Shown: positions 24,911-36,627 of the stretch, piece after piece
How positions within the stretch are numbered: the first letter of the stretch is position 1
Layout of the letters: every line of letters starts with the position of its first letter
Assembly (NCBI GenBank): GCA_028583605.1
Contig: CM053333.1
Coordinates: 14,736,638-14,800,637, forward strand
Direction of reading: 5' to 3'
Length of the DNA stretch: 64,000 bases
From: Dastarcus helophoroides
Taxonomy: Eukaryota > Arthropoda > Insecta > Coleoptera > Bothrideridae
Translations under genes and position numbers: made by a program
The notes under the pieces: model-generated
What the model was told of the DNA's origin: nothing
What the model saw: only the letters and a program-made list of their open reading frames with translations
Database searches by the model: none

Positions 24911-25518
24911 GGCTATAGATTCTCTATGGACCAATAGGTGGTAGTACTAAGAGTCAGTCGCTTGACGCCTGTGAATGTTTTAGTACTTACTTGTCGGAAC
25001 ATTTGTTAGCATTCGAGTTGGATATACCAAACTGACGAGATCTAACAAGATCGAAACCGGTATTTGGTTTCCAAACTTCGAATCTAATAAATGTTCAAAC
25101 CTATTGGTCTGCGCATTATAGAAGACATAACATGATAACTTACTTAAGATTTCAAAAAAAATCTGCAAATTTTGATCTTAATCCAAAAAAAGAAACCAAA
25201 ATCTTGAGATTTTTTAGAAACGCCGAGTTTAAAAACTTTAATGATTTTTTTTTAAATGGTAATGTTTTGAACATTTTTAATACTTGATTACTTTGGAAAG
25301 CATTGGCACTTTCCAGGAATATTCCCAAGCTTTAAATAATTGCCAATTAGAAATATTACCAATGGCACACTCCTTGTCTGGCAAATCCAGTCAGTAAGAA
25401 CCCAGCTTTATGAAACACAAATCAAGATTAAATTTCAGAGAATGTGGCAACATCGCGCGTCTTCTGTAACTGTCAGTTAAACGTCAAATGTCATGTGATT
25501 TTGAAATGAAGTTAAAAA
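24911..25518 (+). promoter_or_regulatory. Intergenic region and presumed promoter of the BLOC1S5-TMEM199 locus
   Basis: About 600 bp ahead of the BLOC1S5 start codon. The last 80 bp are less AT-rich (AACATCGCGCGTCTTCTG at about 25450) and probably hold the transcription start. No TATA box is evident at a convincing distance. Confidence 0.4.
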
Positions 25519-26107
25519 ATGTTTGATATTTTCAAAGGTTGACGAAATAGAAAATTCCCATTAATTGTTTCTCATTGTTAATTTTCAGATATAGGAAATA
25601 TATGGAGCAGGCTATTTGATCACAGAGCGTTTCTGGGAGGTGAAATACAGCTGCTGATACGCGAATTGGAGGTAAGATTGAGGTTATGTTGTGGAATTTG
25701 TGTCAACAATTTTTTCTAGTCTAAACGGAGTGATAGAGAAGTGGAGCAGTTATTTAACGTTATAGAGCCAATTACCGATATTAAAGACCGAGGGGTGAAA
25801 AAATTAACGGACATTGACTTGTTGGAGGTTAATGAAGAATTAAATAATTGCCTACTGACATGCAAACAAATTTTCAGTCTTGAAGAAAGCTTTAAAGAGG
25901 TATGTAAATATTAAGAAAGCGTTACGTTGTTTATTAGCTTGTTTATAGAATACGCATCTGGAAAACTCCAAGCAGAAGCGCAAATCCGATCTAAACACTT
26001 TTATGGATGATATCACTTCGAAGTATTCAGAGATTAACGCTTCTGTTGAAGAGAAGGAGAAAGAATTGGACAACTACTACTCGGAACTAGAAAAAAGACT
26101 TCAGTAG
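25519..26107 (+). CDS. BLOC1S5: BLOC-1 subunit 5 (Muted) homologue, four exons
   Basis: Exons 25519-25537, 25589-25671, 25720-25899 and 25949-26107 give 146 residues. Introns are 48-51 bp; donors are GTTGAC, GTAAGA and GTATGT, acceptors TTTTCAG, TTTCTAG and TTTATAG. Residues 7-19 (DIGNIWSRLFDHR) and following GEIQLLIRELESKRSDREVE match mammalian BLOC1S5 (DLGEIHSRLLDHR, then GETRYFVKEFEEKRGLREM). The C-terminal half (about 95-146) is charged and coiled-coil-like, as in the family. BLOC-1 directs cargo from endosomes to lysosome-related organelles such as eye-pigment granules. The first exon (MFDIFK plus one base) relies on a weak donor and is the least certain part. The stop is only 21 bp before the next start codon. 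Confidence 0.85.
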
Positions 26108-26128
26108 GTGTCGTTTTTCCAATGATCA

Positions 26129-26983
26129 ATGGTGAGTTACAAGGGACAAATTCCAAATCCTGCGGTGAGGATCCTACCGTCGGAAAAGCTGCTAAACTAC
26201 ATAAAAACCATAAAGGTGGATTCTGAGCTGCAGATACCCCATAATATTGCCACAATCATATTCAAGAATAAGAGCAGAGAAGTGCAAGATATCAAACCGA
26301 AAGATCCTAATTTTCTCCTCAAAGCTGAAGACTTCAATTTTATCAAGAGCATCTCTGATAAACTACCCGAGGTATCAGAGCCTGGTGTAATTGAGAATCG
26401 GGCCAAAGGGACCAAGTTTTTAAGTAATGCGGATGTACACTGGATATATAAGTATATTCAGGAGCATGAATTCCCTAAAGGTAGAATCCACTTTCACGAA
26501 TTGTATGAAGGATCTGTTGTTGAATTTCCCAAAAATCTGGAGGTTCCAAGGAACCCAGACTTGGAAAAGCGATGTGAGAAATTACGGAAGGCTCAGGAAA
26601 CAAAAATGTATCAAGATATGACCAAAAACGTTGACAGCATTAGAAAGAAGCTACCCGAAGACACTCTTTCATATCAGCGTACGTCAAAGTTGTTTTTACC
26701 TGGAATGTTTGACTCACAATTTGTTTTTTTAGTTAAAGAAATGAATAGGCATCTGATCGCAATTTTCCAGTTTATTGTTTCTGTTTTGGCTGGCTTTGCT
26801 TTTGGATTTTTGGGGCTTGAAGTTTTTGTTGGGAGCTTGGATTTCGGTTTTCGATTACTGATGGGGATTATTTTTGCTCTAATTATCGCTTTAGCTGAAT
26901 TATATTTCCTAGCAAAGAAGCTTAATGAAGACATCAATTACGATCCTTTGGCAACGAAGAAGAAAGATGTGAAAGTGGATTGA
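26129..26983 (+). CDS. TMEM199: TMEM199/Vma12-like V-ATPase assembly factor, two exons
   Basis: Exons 26129-26678 and 26733-26983 give 266 residues. The 54-bp intron (GTACGT ... TTTTTTTAG) is a multiple of three and open, so a naive translation reads through it and adds 18 residues absent from the family. Spliced, the junction reads SYQ-LKEMNRHL. Family landmarks: FHELYEGS (122-129), PRNPDLEKR (140-148), MTKNV (164-168), two membrane helices at about 190-212 and 223-243, and a lysine-rich tail. TMEM199, like yeast Vma12, is an ER membrane chaperone for assembly of the V-ATPase Vo sector; human loss causes a Golgi glycosylation defect. An out-of-frame ATG at 26122 precedes the start. The upstream neighbour is BLOC1S5 on the same strand. 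Confidence 0.92.
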   Translation: MVSYKGQIPNPAVRILPSEKLLNYIKTIKVDSELQIPHNIATIIFKNKSREVQDIKPKDPNFLLKAEDFNFIKSISDKLPEVSEPGVIENRAKGTKFLSNADVHWIYKYIQEHEFPKGRIHFHELYEGSVVEFPKNLEVPRNPDLEKRCEKLRKAQETKMYQDMTKNVDSIRKKLPEDTLSYQRTSKLFLPGMFDSQFVFLVKEMNRHLIAIFQFIVSVLAGFAFGFLGLEVFVGSLDFGFRLLMGIIFALIIALAELYFLAKKLNEDINYDPLATKKKDVKVD

Positions 26984-27030
26984 CTTTTAAGTTATAATTT
27001 ATACCTATTTGTTATCTTTGAGTTGCTGTA

Positions 27031-27036
27031 AATAAA
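27031..27036 (+). promoter_or_regulatory. Polyadenylation signal AATAAA
   Basis: Canonical AATAAA 48 bp after the TMEM199 stop. No comparable signal lies between BLOC1S5 and TMEM199, consistent with one shared transcript end. Confidence 0.75.
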
Positions 27037-27059
27037 AGTTTACAATTTGAACCAGTAGC

Positions 27060-29400
27060 ATGTTCTCTGTGAATGCTAGGAACATGAAAATTTCCAACAA
27101 AAAAAATCAAAGTGTCAAAATCCGAGTAAAAGTGAAAGTTGCTAAAGGAAAACTAAATTCATTTAAAAACAAGTTTTTCTCAAAATTTCAATACAAATAT
27201 ACTTTGTCTATAAATTTTGAAGTTTTGAGTAAAAAATCCCATATCTGATATTTTATGAAAATTCCTAACCGAAGTGAAGATTTTTATAGAAAATTCCATT
27301 TATTTTAAAAAAAGTTCCCAAAATTTTGTCTTGAAACTTCAGATTTCTATTTTAGCTATAAATTTTGGAGTTTCAAGCTGAAAGTCAAAGATTTTATGAA
27401 AATTTTGAGCCAAAGTGAAAATTTTTGAAAAAAAATTAAGTTTACTAAAAAAAATCTTGTCAAAATTTTGACTTTAACATTCTACTTTTCTATAAATTCT
27501 GAAGTTTTGAGCAAAAAGTCTTACAGTAATATTCTATCAAAATTCCAGAAGCTAAAGTGAAAATTTCGAAAAAAACTACATTTACTTTAAAAAAAAAGTT
27601 CCTAAATTTTGACTTGAATCTTGAAACTTCTACTTTTTCTATAAATTCTGGAATTTTGGGGAAAAATTTGAATCGAGATTTTATTAAAATTTCCAGCCAA
27701 AGTGAATATTTGTAGAGAAAAACTAAATCAATTAAAAAATGCTTTTCTCAACATTTTCACTTAAATCTTCTACTTTTTCTATAAATTCTGAAGTTTTGAG
27801 CCAAAAAGTCACATATTCCGGTTAAAATTTTATAAATTGAAGAATTTTCCTGTAAATTTCATTTTTCTCTAAATTTTCCCCAGAATTTCGTTTTAACATT
27901 CGAATTTCTGTTTTCTAAATTTTAAGATATTCTTAAAAACTGACCTTTTATTCAAAATTGGGAAATTAAGAGCTTGTTAAATTTACAAACTCTAGAATTT
28001 TCCTTAATAAACCTCAGGGTTAAAGTCGAATTTCGACCAAAAAATAAAAATTTCTATAAAATTTAATTCACCAACTTCTGTTTCTTTTTTGAATTTTCAA
28101 CTTTAATCACCCACTTTCGAGTTTTCTTAAATTTGGAGGGAAATATTGAATTTAAAAATCGAAATTTTGAGAAAAATTCCAGTATTTCGAGCTTAGCACT
28201 GAAGTTAAGTTTTTTCTTAAAATTTCGAGTAATTTCAAACTTGCAAATTTAAGAATGTTTTTTTAAATGTTTATATTTTCTGGAAATTTCAATTTCATAA
28301 ATTTTAAATTGTTGCAGAACTTTTTCCTCAAAATTCAGTTTGCACTTGAAATTTTTAAACTTGGAAACTCGAGAATACTTCTGATTAAATTTAAGGTAAA
28401 AGTCGAAATTTCGAAAAAAGTAAATTATTCATCGAAACAAATTTTCTTAACATTTTCAAGTTAACCCCAAAATGATGGCCTTTTTCTTGAATGTTTGACT
28501 ATCTACATTTCAAATTTTTTAGCCTTGAAGAAAATCGTGAGTTTAAAAATCGAAAAAAAATTGTAAATTTTAAGTTTAAATTGAAATTGCTGATATAAAG
28601 TCGAAAATCCAAGCATAAACTCAAAATATTCGTTTAATTAATTGATTTTTTAGAAGTTATTAATTTTCTTGCATATAAATTATGAGCTTTTTTTTGAAAA
28701 TTTTAGTTAAAATTTTGATTTTAAACTTGCAACTTTAAATTTTCTCCTTTAAAATTCCAACTTAACAGCAAAGTTAAGATTTTATTTTAGAAATGTTGAC
28801 TTGGTTTCATAAAATTTCGAGCCCAGTTCCAAAAGATCGGCATTTTTCTCGAAATTTGGAAAGAAAAATTTTTAGAAAAAGTCGAAATTTCGAAGTGGAA
28901 ACCGAGATTTCGAAAATATTTAATTTACAAAACAAAATGCCTGTCTTAACCTGAAAATGTCGACTTTACTTATTTTCGAAATTATAATCTCCAAATTTCC
29001 CCATTTTTCCAATAAAAGTTTGAGTTTAAAAGTCAAAACTAATAAAAATTCCAATTTTTAAACTTAAGAAGTTGAAGTTTCAAAAATTTGAGTTTCTTTT
29101 TCATATTTTGCGTCTTTGAATTTTCTTCCTTAAAATTTGGACTTTTAAACTAAAGTCTACGCTTTTTGAAGAAATTCTGAATTGATTTGTCAAAATTGCG
29201 AAGCCCAATACCAAAACTTTGACATTTGTTGTCCAAATTTCGAATAAAAAATGGCTAGAAAATTCAAAAACAAACAGGAAATTTACACAAAATATTGATT
29301 ATTAAATTAGAAATTGTGAGAGATTATAACTGAAATTTTGAAAAAAAAACTTTAAATTTATCAGAAAAAAATCTCTAATTTAAGCTCCTTTATACTGATT
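27060..29400. repeat. Degenerate AT-rich array
   Basis: Begins directly after the TMEM199 3' end. Loosely repeated units of the type CTATAAATTTTGAAGTTTTGAG with GTGAAAATTTTGAAAAAAA. In 27060-27830 there is a visible period of very roughly 110-150 bp (TTTTCTATAAATTCTGAAGTTTTGAG recurring near 27200, 27350, 27490, 27640, 27780). No gene was seen. Confidence 0.65.
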
Positions 29401-29935
29401 TCATTATTTGGCAAATATTTGATGGATGTTGCTATGTAACCCATAATACAAGAAAGTTACCTCACTACTGGTGACCTTTGTGACTTAGATACATACATAC
29501 ATAACCTAATTGTAAGTCACAACAATTGCTTCAATTAGATTAATTACTGTAACAAAAAATGTTCCTCGTAAGATACAGTCAAAAGTCAGTTACAAATCAC
29601 TAAATGCGATTTATATCTCTTGAGTATTTACGTAGCTAACTAATTGCTATAAGTTGGAAATGTCTACAGCAGCTGTGCTATATACCAATGAAGTCAACGA
29701 AGGCCAAAACCGGTCTATGATTGTTGCTTGTAAATATATTCAACTATAGCACATTTGACTGATCATTGCAGAACATCTCATTGACATTATTTGCTAAGTT
29801 TAACATACCTAAACCAATGTGACGCCGAGGGCGCTTGTATTTATTGAATGTTGCTGTGCAACCCATAATACAAGAAACTTACAGGTAAGCTTTGTGACTT
29901 TAGTTACATCATACATATATCCTGGTTATGATAAC
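29401..29935 (+). mobile_element. LTR-like direct repeats around a Penelope-like core (decayed)
   Basis: A segment of about 80 bp starting ATGTTGCTATGTAACCCATA at 29426 recurs from 29848 (offset 422) with small indels. Between the repeats lie a short inverted pair, TGTGCTATA (29674-29682) and TATAGCACA (29745-29753). This pair encloses AATGAAGTC and AAAACCGGTC, which resemble a decayed hammerhead core of Penelope-like elements. No reverse transcriptase is associated. Confidence 0.4.
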
Positions 29936-30970
29936 GTCAAAATTTAGAGTTTGAATTCAAACTTGTACTTTTTACTTTACTTTTTTATTAATTGGGAAAG
30001 TTTGAATTCGAAATATTGGAATAAATGTCAAAAATTTCGAAAAAAGTCTAAAACTTTCTCAACATTTCGTCTTTTGTTGGATATGGGGGCGCTTTGAATG
30101 AATGTTAGAGAAAAAATTTCTAGTGCATTGTCGACATTTTTATGATTTTCTCGAAATTTCTGACCTAATGCTATTGAAACTTTTAAATTTTGTTTAATTT
30201 CGAGTTTTAATTTCAAATTTCGAAAACAAAGTCAAAATTAGAGACAAACAATTTACACAAGAAAAAGTCTGAATTCATTAATAACAAGTTCTCCAATTTT
30301 TCCACAAATTTTGAACTTTAGAGCAATTAATAATATTAGAATGTTCATCAAAATTGCCAATTTAAATCAGAAGTTTTTATATTTTTAAGTTCCATTTTAA
30401 ACTCGAAATTCTAGAAAAAGTCAAAATTTGGAGGTTAGAGTTTAAATTTCGAAAAAAAAAAATAATAATAATAATTTCTTGAAAACGTCTAAATTTCAAG
30501 CTTGAATTCAAAATTTTATAAAAAATTCAAGTTTCATTTTATAAAAAAAAAATCAAGTTTCACCTTAAAAAGAGAAAATTCCAGATTTCGAAAAAGCGTA
30601 AAACTACACCACATCAAGGTTTATTGATTTTTCTTTGCAAGTTTTTTTTCAGATTTCCAACTTTGGGTTTAATATTTTTAAATTCGCTGATTGGAGGTTT
30701 TCTTATAAAGTTCAAAGTTTCAAAACGTTGAAATTTGGAAAAAAAGCATAATTTATTACAACCTCCTCAAAATTTTAAGTTTAAGCTGGAAATATTGGCT
30801 TTTGCCGTTACGAATTTACAGTTACGAATTTTCTTTAAAATGTTGAACTAATTTTTCTAAAATTCTAGTTCAAAACTGCAGTATTCAATTATTTTTTTCT
30901 GGACTGGAACTTGAAATATAGACCTTTTAGGAATTTTGAATCTGTTTCTAAAAATTTTGTCATCAAAAGA
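29936..30970. repeat. Degenerate AT-rich array
   Basis: Mixed A-rich and T-rich units with a short (AAT)n near 30460. No gene was seen. Confidence 0.6.
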
Positions 30971-33159
30971 CTATAACGTTTATACTATTATAAATGTATT
31001 TCATTATCAATAAATATTAGATTCATTTACGCATGACTAAAAGCAGTCAAACCACATTTGTTTTTAAGTATTTTTAAAATTCTGACTTGTGTACTAGTAT
31101 GGGTTGGAACTACAATACATAGACACTGTTATTTTCTAGTTTTAAGTTTTCACTTCTATCGGCAGTCTTCAAGACTACAAAATAAGTTTGAGTAGTTTCC
31201 CCGCCTTCATCTCAAACTGTTCAGTTTAAACTTAACATTTTTAATGTTTTACCAACTGAAAATCAAATTTTTTCATTAACTTCGGCTTTGTTTCAGTAAT
31301 TTCGATTCTTATTCCGAAATACACTGCTTTTAAAGTGGTAATTTCGATTAATCACCATACGCGAAATTAAGTACTAAAATGATATTTTTGGAATGCTTGC
31401 CCATTTATAAAAGGTACGATACGCCACTGCTTCAGTCCTGATAGTATGGTTCGTAACCCGCGAAACTTGAGTGTATATTTAGTTGTATAACTTAGCCTAG
31501 AAAATCTGAAATTGGCGTTTTAGTTACAGTGCAACAGATGGCAGCAAAGGTGCAAATTTAAAGCTATTCATAATTATAAAAAGCGGTACTAATTGGGTAG
31601 TATTTATTAGTCATCACTTGTCTATGTATAGTTTATATGATTTTACCCGAAACGAAATTTGCATGCATTCTTCGCCAATCGTATTAAATTCATCTCATCT
31701 TCAACTCTTGATTCTTTAAACTTTCCAGCTGTGGATGTAATTAATAATAATATATAATATTTAAAATATTCGAATGCAAATGCTTAATAATGAAGTAAAA
31801 CAAAAATTAAACTTTATCTCAGTTTTCTTTCTCACTGAATAATAGAGTTATGATACGGGCAATATCCTTTGCAGATTACAAATGAATCATAAATTCTAAA
31901 CTCTCAACCAGTCGCATTCTCGCTTCGAGTTAAATATATTAAAATTTCTAAACAAAAGTGACGATATTAAACCATTAATCTACACTTAAATAATTATAAT
32001 TATCGATAGAATATTTCACAATCAACCGGACAAGTTGACGTAAAAGGAGATTTTTATTATGAAAATGCCAGACTAATAATAATTTTTTACAAGTACGGCA
32101 ATTTGTTAAATGAATTAATTCGTACTTCTGCGTTCAACTATGCAAACTGTGTGGGAGCTCCGACTGGAAATTTCACGAATTCTTTTAAATACATACCGGG
32201 TCGAGTACAAATTACTAATTTTATGTCCTGCATGTGCCAATTTAAATCCATCAATCTAATAAAAAGGATTTTGCGCTGCAAGATTTCGAAGCCGATAATA
32301 TTTTAATTTTTAAAACAATGTACATTATGAAATAATGTCGTTACTTGCATAAAATATAGTTAATTTCATTGTTTTTGTTAGAATCAGTTTCAGGGCCGCG
32401 GTGCGCACATCAGCTCCCCTTGCGCAAACTTTAAAATAACCCTCCCCTCAAAGTCAGTTACAATCACATTTATACGGGTTTTTACTCGTTATTTCAAATT
32501 TTTCTACGTTTACTGTCGTATTCTGAAAATTACAAAGTACTCAACTGAAGTTAAAATTTCAAGAACGAGGCGAATATTTGAGTAGTTCACCGGTTAATTG
32601 CTTTCGTATAGATTTTCTTTAAATTTTTGTCGGATGTTACTTACATTATTACCTATACATCTGCAAAATTAAAAGAGCGTGTCGGTGGCGCAGCCGAGAT
32701 ATTTAATGTCAAACTTACAATTTTTAACATGTAAGGTAAAAGAACGTTTCCGAAAAGACTTTAATTTATTGCGCCCGAATCTTTCTATAGATTTTAATAA
32801 AAAACTAATATATTATGTAGGGTAATCCTGCGAATGAATTAGTAAAATATGAGGATTTCTGGCGGTATCGTTTTTGCGGAATCGCAATCCGAAATTATAC
32901 ATTTCATGAAATTTCGATGTTTCTGACCGGATGTTAGGTAAACATCTTTTAGTAATTTGCGACATAACAGCTTCCCTACTTTTTCTAGATCTCTTTGGGT
33001 TCAGCTGCTTCACCAAAATATTATGAATGAGCAGTGCAGTGTTTTTGGCTGCTCCGAAAATCTACTGCAAAGCGGCTTGAAGATTTGTATTATTGTATGC
33101 ATGCGTACAATCTATGCTAAAAATCGAGTATTGGTGCCCACCTGGTAATGGTGCGAGCA
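30971..33159. other. Non-array AT-rich intergenic sequence
   Basis: Complex sequence without a convincing gene. GC-richer patches at 32385-32450 and 32680-32700 could be fragments of unrecognised elements. Short frames at 32103-32306 and 32813-33016 match nothing I know. Confidence 0.45.
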
Positions 33160-35090
33160 TTTTAAATTCTAGAAACAAGATTAGATTATATATGGGTCGT
33201 TTCGTGTTTCTTTTCGTCTACCCCTCATCTCGACCTAAGGAGATCTTTTGTGCATACCCCGATCTACGTAGTTCTCAGGTTTAAACTTGTAAAAGTTTAT
33301 TATGGACCTGGGGTTGAGTTGTTCCACATCTGAGGGGTCTAAGGTCTAAGGACACCCATCCGAGTTGGACGTGGCTTTTGCGTGCAAGCGCATCTCACTT
33401 GCATAGCACATGTTCTGCAGCTCCGCAGCTTCTGCGCAAAAGTGACATAGGTTTCTTTCAGCTTGACCCATTTTCTTGAGGTGGTACCTTACAGGGCAAT
33501 GTTTGCTGAGTTCTAAGTAGACCTTTGTTTTTTCAAGCGTTCCAGATATGAATGTTTTCACTTGTCGTAGTCCTGGATATGATCTCCAGTGGGAAATTCT
33601 TGACTTTGCTTTCCATTTTTTGACCTCATTATTGATTTGACTTTTAGAAAAACCAAAAGCCGGTTCAGGTCCAAGAAATGACGATTCAGATCCTTTTCTA
33701 GCGAGTTGGTCCGCAGCTTCATTCCCTTGTATTATTGGGTCCTGCCACCCACTTAAGGTTGATCCTGCTGTGTTTAGCCAGTTGTTTTAGTTTGTTGACA
33801 TTCCTAAAATAGTTTGGATTTGACAATGCAGCTGCTGAGAGTCTTTATTACAGCTTGACTGTCAGAGTTAAGGTAGATCCTTTTAGGTTTCTTCGAAAAA
33901 ACTCGTAGGCGCAGAGTTCTATTGCATGTATTTCAGTTTGAAAGACAGTTGGGTCTTTTCCTAAGGCTTTAAAGAACCTATAGTTAGGGCCATAAATTCC
34001 CACTCCAGTCCCATGTGCTATCTTTGATCCATCTGTAAACCAGATGGATAATTTGTGTTTTTCTTCAGGTACTGATTGAGCGTCAGTTACTTCAAACGAA
34101 TAATCAATTTCACATGTAGGTTGCCTATAATCAACCGATCTTGCTAAAATCACAGCGGTAAATTCCTTGAAGATTCCTATGTGACCGACGAAGTCTCCTT
34201 CTTTAAATTGTTTTTATTGCAGTAATCTTGAGGCTCCTCTGATCGCCTCCCTCTTCACTAAAAGGTGGAAAAGAGTTAGACCTAGCATTACATCCATTGC
34301 TGCTGTTGGGCAGGTGTTTATTGCGTCTGTTTCCAGGTGAGCTTTTGGTCTAGGACTATTCCTAGATATTTAGTCTAACTTGAGAAGTTAAATTGAACTC
34401 CATTCATAGTGGGAGCTGTTAGATTTAGCTTCCTTCTCTTCGTTATTGTTTTATTTGGGTTTACACTTAACCCTTGTTTTGAACACCAGTTGTCAATGGT
34501 CTTTAGGGCTTTTTGCCTTAAATTCGACAGGATTTTATCGTTTTTGCCCCTGATAATGACGCGGTATATGTAAGAGGTCATCAGCCGCGATGGACCACTG
34601 TGGAGGAGTTAAAACACCTCCTTGGGGACAACTCCTTGTTACGCTCAGTGTGACTGAATCACTGCCTAAGGTTGCTTTGATTCTCCTACCATCTACCATA
34701 GAAACGATCCAGTCGATAGTAGGTTTCTCAAAACCTTTTTTGATAACTGCTGCCTTTATGGATTCATCTGAGGTAATATCAAAAGCACACTCCATGTCTA
34801 TAAATCCACAAAGAGCTACTTCTTTGTTTGATTATGCACTTTCTATCTTTTTGACAAGATTGTGTAAGGCTGTCCCTGTGGATTGGCCTTCTTGATAGGC
34901 AAACCGATTTTCGTGAAGCGGATTCTTTGACAGTACTTCGCTTCTAATGTGGTGGTTCATAGTTTTCTCCATTGTTTTAGGAAGAAATAATGTTAGACTA
35001 ATGGGCCCATATGATTTAGGCTGCGCAGATATTCGTTTGCCTCCTTTGGTATATAGACCACATTTACGTCTCTCCATCTTACTAGAAACA
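33160..35090 (-). mobile_element. I/LOA-like LINE with RNase H, 5'-truncated and inactive
   Basis: Minus-strand non-LTR retrotransposon. The 5' end lies in reverse transcriptase: SYGPISLTLFLPKTMEK and FAYQEGQSTGTALHNLV at 34832-35077, then CPQGGVLTPPQW at 34535-34795. The YADD box is lost to a frameshift near 34550. The thumb region (WCSKQGLSVNPNKT) is at 34375-34580. An RNase H domain follows at about 33720-34153 (WFTDGSKIAHGTGVGIYG, FQTEIHAIELCA). A Cys-rich C-terminal segment lies at 33346-33561 (CHFCAEAAELQNMC). RNase H after RT is the mark of I-superfamily LINEs (I, LOA and relatives). Several frameshifts and stops make it inactive. The left end is approximate. Confidence 0.88.
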
Positions 35091-35139
35091 AACTTTTAGC
35101 TAAGATTACTGCCGGTGAATTAATTACCTTAAATATGAA

Positions 35140-36165
35140 AAATGATTAAAGTCAAAATTTCGATATTTATATAAATTTGAAGCTAACAATTTTGGTTTAA
35201 GTGGCGAAAAAAAAAAAAAAGGTTGAATAACGAGATTTTAATTAATCACATAAAATTTCGCGAAAAAATGTAAACGCGGAGTTAAAATCAAATTTCAAAA
35301 CAAAAATCAAGATTTATTTTTGGTAAATTTCGATTTTTGTAAGATTAAATCTTTTTTCTTCAAATTTCGTTTTATTGTCAAAATGGCAAAATTTTAATTT
35401 TTTCTCGAAATTTTATCTTTAAATGTAAAAATTACTAGTGTGTTAACCTTTTTGATTATAATATAACTAAATTTTGATTATAAACTAAAAATTGATCATA
35501 AACTATAAATTTTGATTTTTAGCAAATTTTTGTTATGAAACCAAAAATATTAACGATTTTCTATAAATTTCAAGTTTAAATTCGGGTACCTGATATTTAT
35601 TACCAAAATTTTGCCTTTCAGAGGCGAAATTTGGCTGAAACTGGAAGCTTTCTGGAAAAAGCCAAAATTTTAAACAATTTTAAAAATTTAGCTTTTTTAA
35701 CAATTTGATAAATTTCCCAAAGTTTCGAGTTTAACTCTTTTTACTGTTTTCTTAAAATAAAAATTTTAACTTTTTTCTAGAATTTTTGACTCTAATTTAA
35801 AAATGTCGCATTTTTTTGGGGGTTTCAAATTTTCAACAAAGTATCTGGTCTAGAAGTCGAAATTTAGAAAAAAACTTAGAATAGTTGAGACTAAATTCGA
35901 AATTTTAAAACTGAAGTTAAACATACGTCTTATGTGAATAATTTAAAAATTTCAAGTTAAACTCGCAATTTTTAATATTGTTCCCTACAACTGAAAAGTG
36001 AAATCCAGACTTAAAAAATATTGATTTGTTTTCTCAAAACTTGGATTTCATTCCAAAGTTCCAAGTTTTCCTCTAAATTTTGAATTTGACGCGAATTTCA
36101 GCTTTTCTCTAGAAGGTTTGGGTTACACTTAGTTTTTTTTATACAAGTTTATGTTTTTTCTCGTG
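35140..36165. repeat. Degenerate AT-rich array
   Basis: Begins just after the truncated LINE end. Mixed strand bias. No gene was seen. Confidence 0.6.
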
Positions 36166-36411
36166 GCAGGATTACAGTTATTTATTTGAAGTGGTTTAAC
36201 CTTGAAATCTGAAAAAATAGCAATTGCTTTCTTTTCAAAAAGGCCAATGCGGTATATTATACAAAAAAACTACAATGAAAATATTTTAATTATTTATTAA
36301 TTTAAGTAATTATTAATTTAAATAATGATAATTATAATATTTTTATTAAACTTTTTCAAAAATTATTACGAACCATGTTATTATTGTATAACGTAAATAA
36401 CCATCTACAGT
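36166..36411. other. AT-rich sequence, no feature
   Basis: Very AT-rich, with TAATTATTTATTAATTTAAG-like words. Nothing recognised. Confidence 0.5.
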
Positions 36412-36490
36412 GAAATCTCTCTCAAGCGGTCACCTTCGGAAATGGAAAAATATGTCCGCTTAATGGAGATGTCCGTTCATGAGAAATGGT
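36412..36490 (+). mobile_element. pogo/Tigger-like terminal fragment
   Basis: CAGTGAAATCTCTCTCAAGC after a TA, followed by CGGTCACC, ATGTCCGCTTAATGG and ATGTCCGTTCATGAG. Repeats of GTCCGCT..AT are characteristic of the ends of pogo/Tigger-type elements. No second terminus was found. Confidence 0.5.
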
Positions 36491-36627
36491 ATCAACATTT
36501 TGTTTGATTACTGATTATTTCTGCTTTTTCAAAATCATCAGAAATGTTTGCGGTCGACTTGAGCATAATTGCATAATCTGCAGGAACTAAATCAGTATCA
36601 TATTCTGATATTACGATGATACAGTAA

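Noticed and set aside
26679..26732. Treating the 18 codons as part of TMEM199
   Set aside because: Good GT-AG ends and a homologous junction (Q-LK before the first helix) favour an intron.
33848..34153. A stand-alone host RNase H gene
   Set aside because: It is in frame order and orientation with the LINE reverse transcriptase upstream on the same strand, and with a Cys-rich tail downstream.
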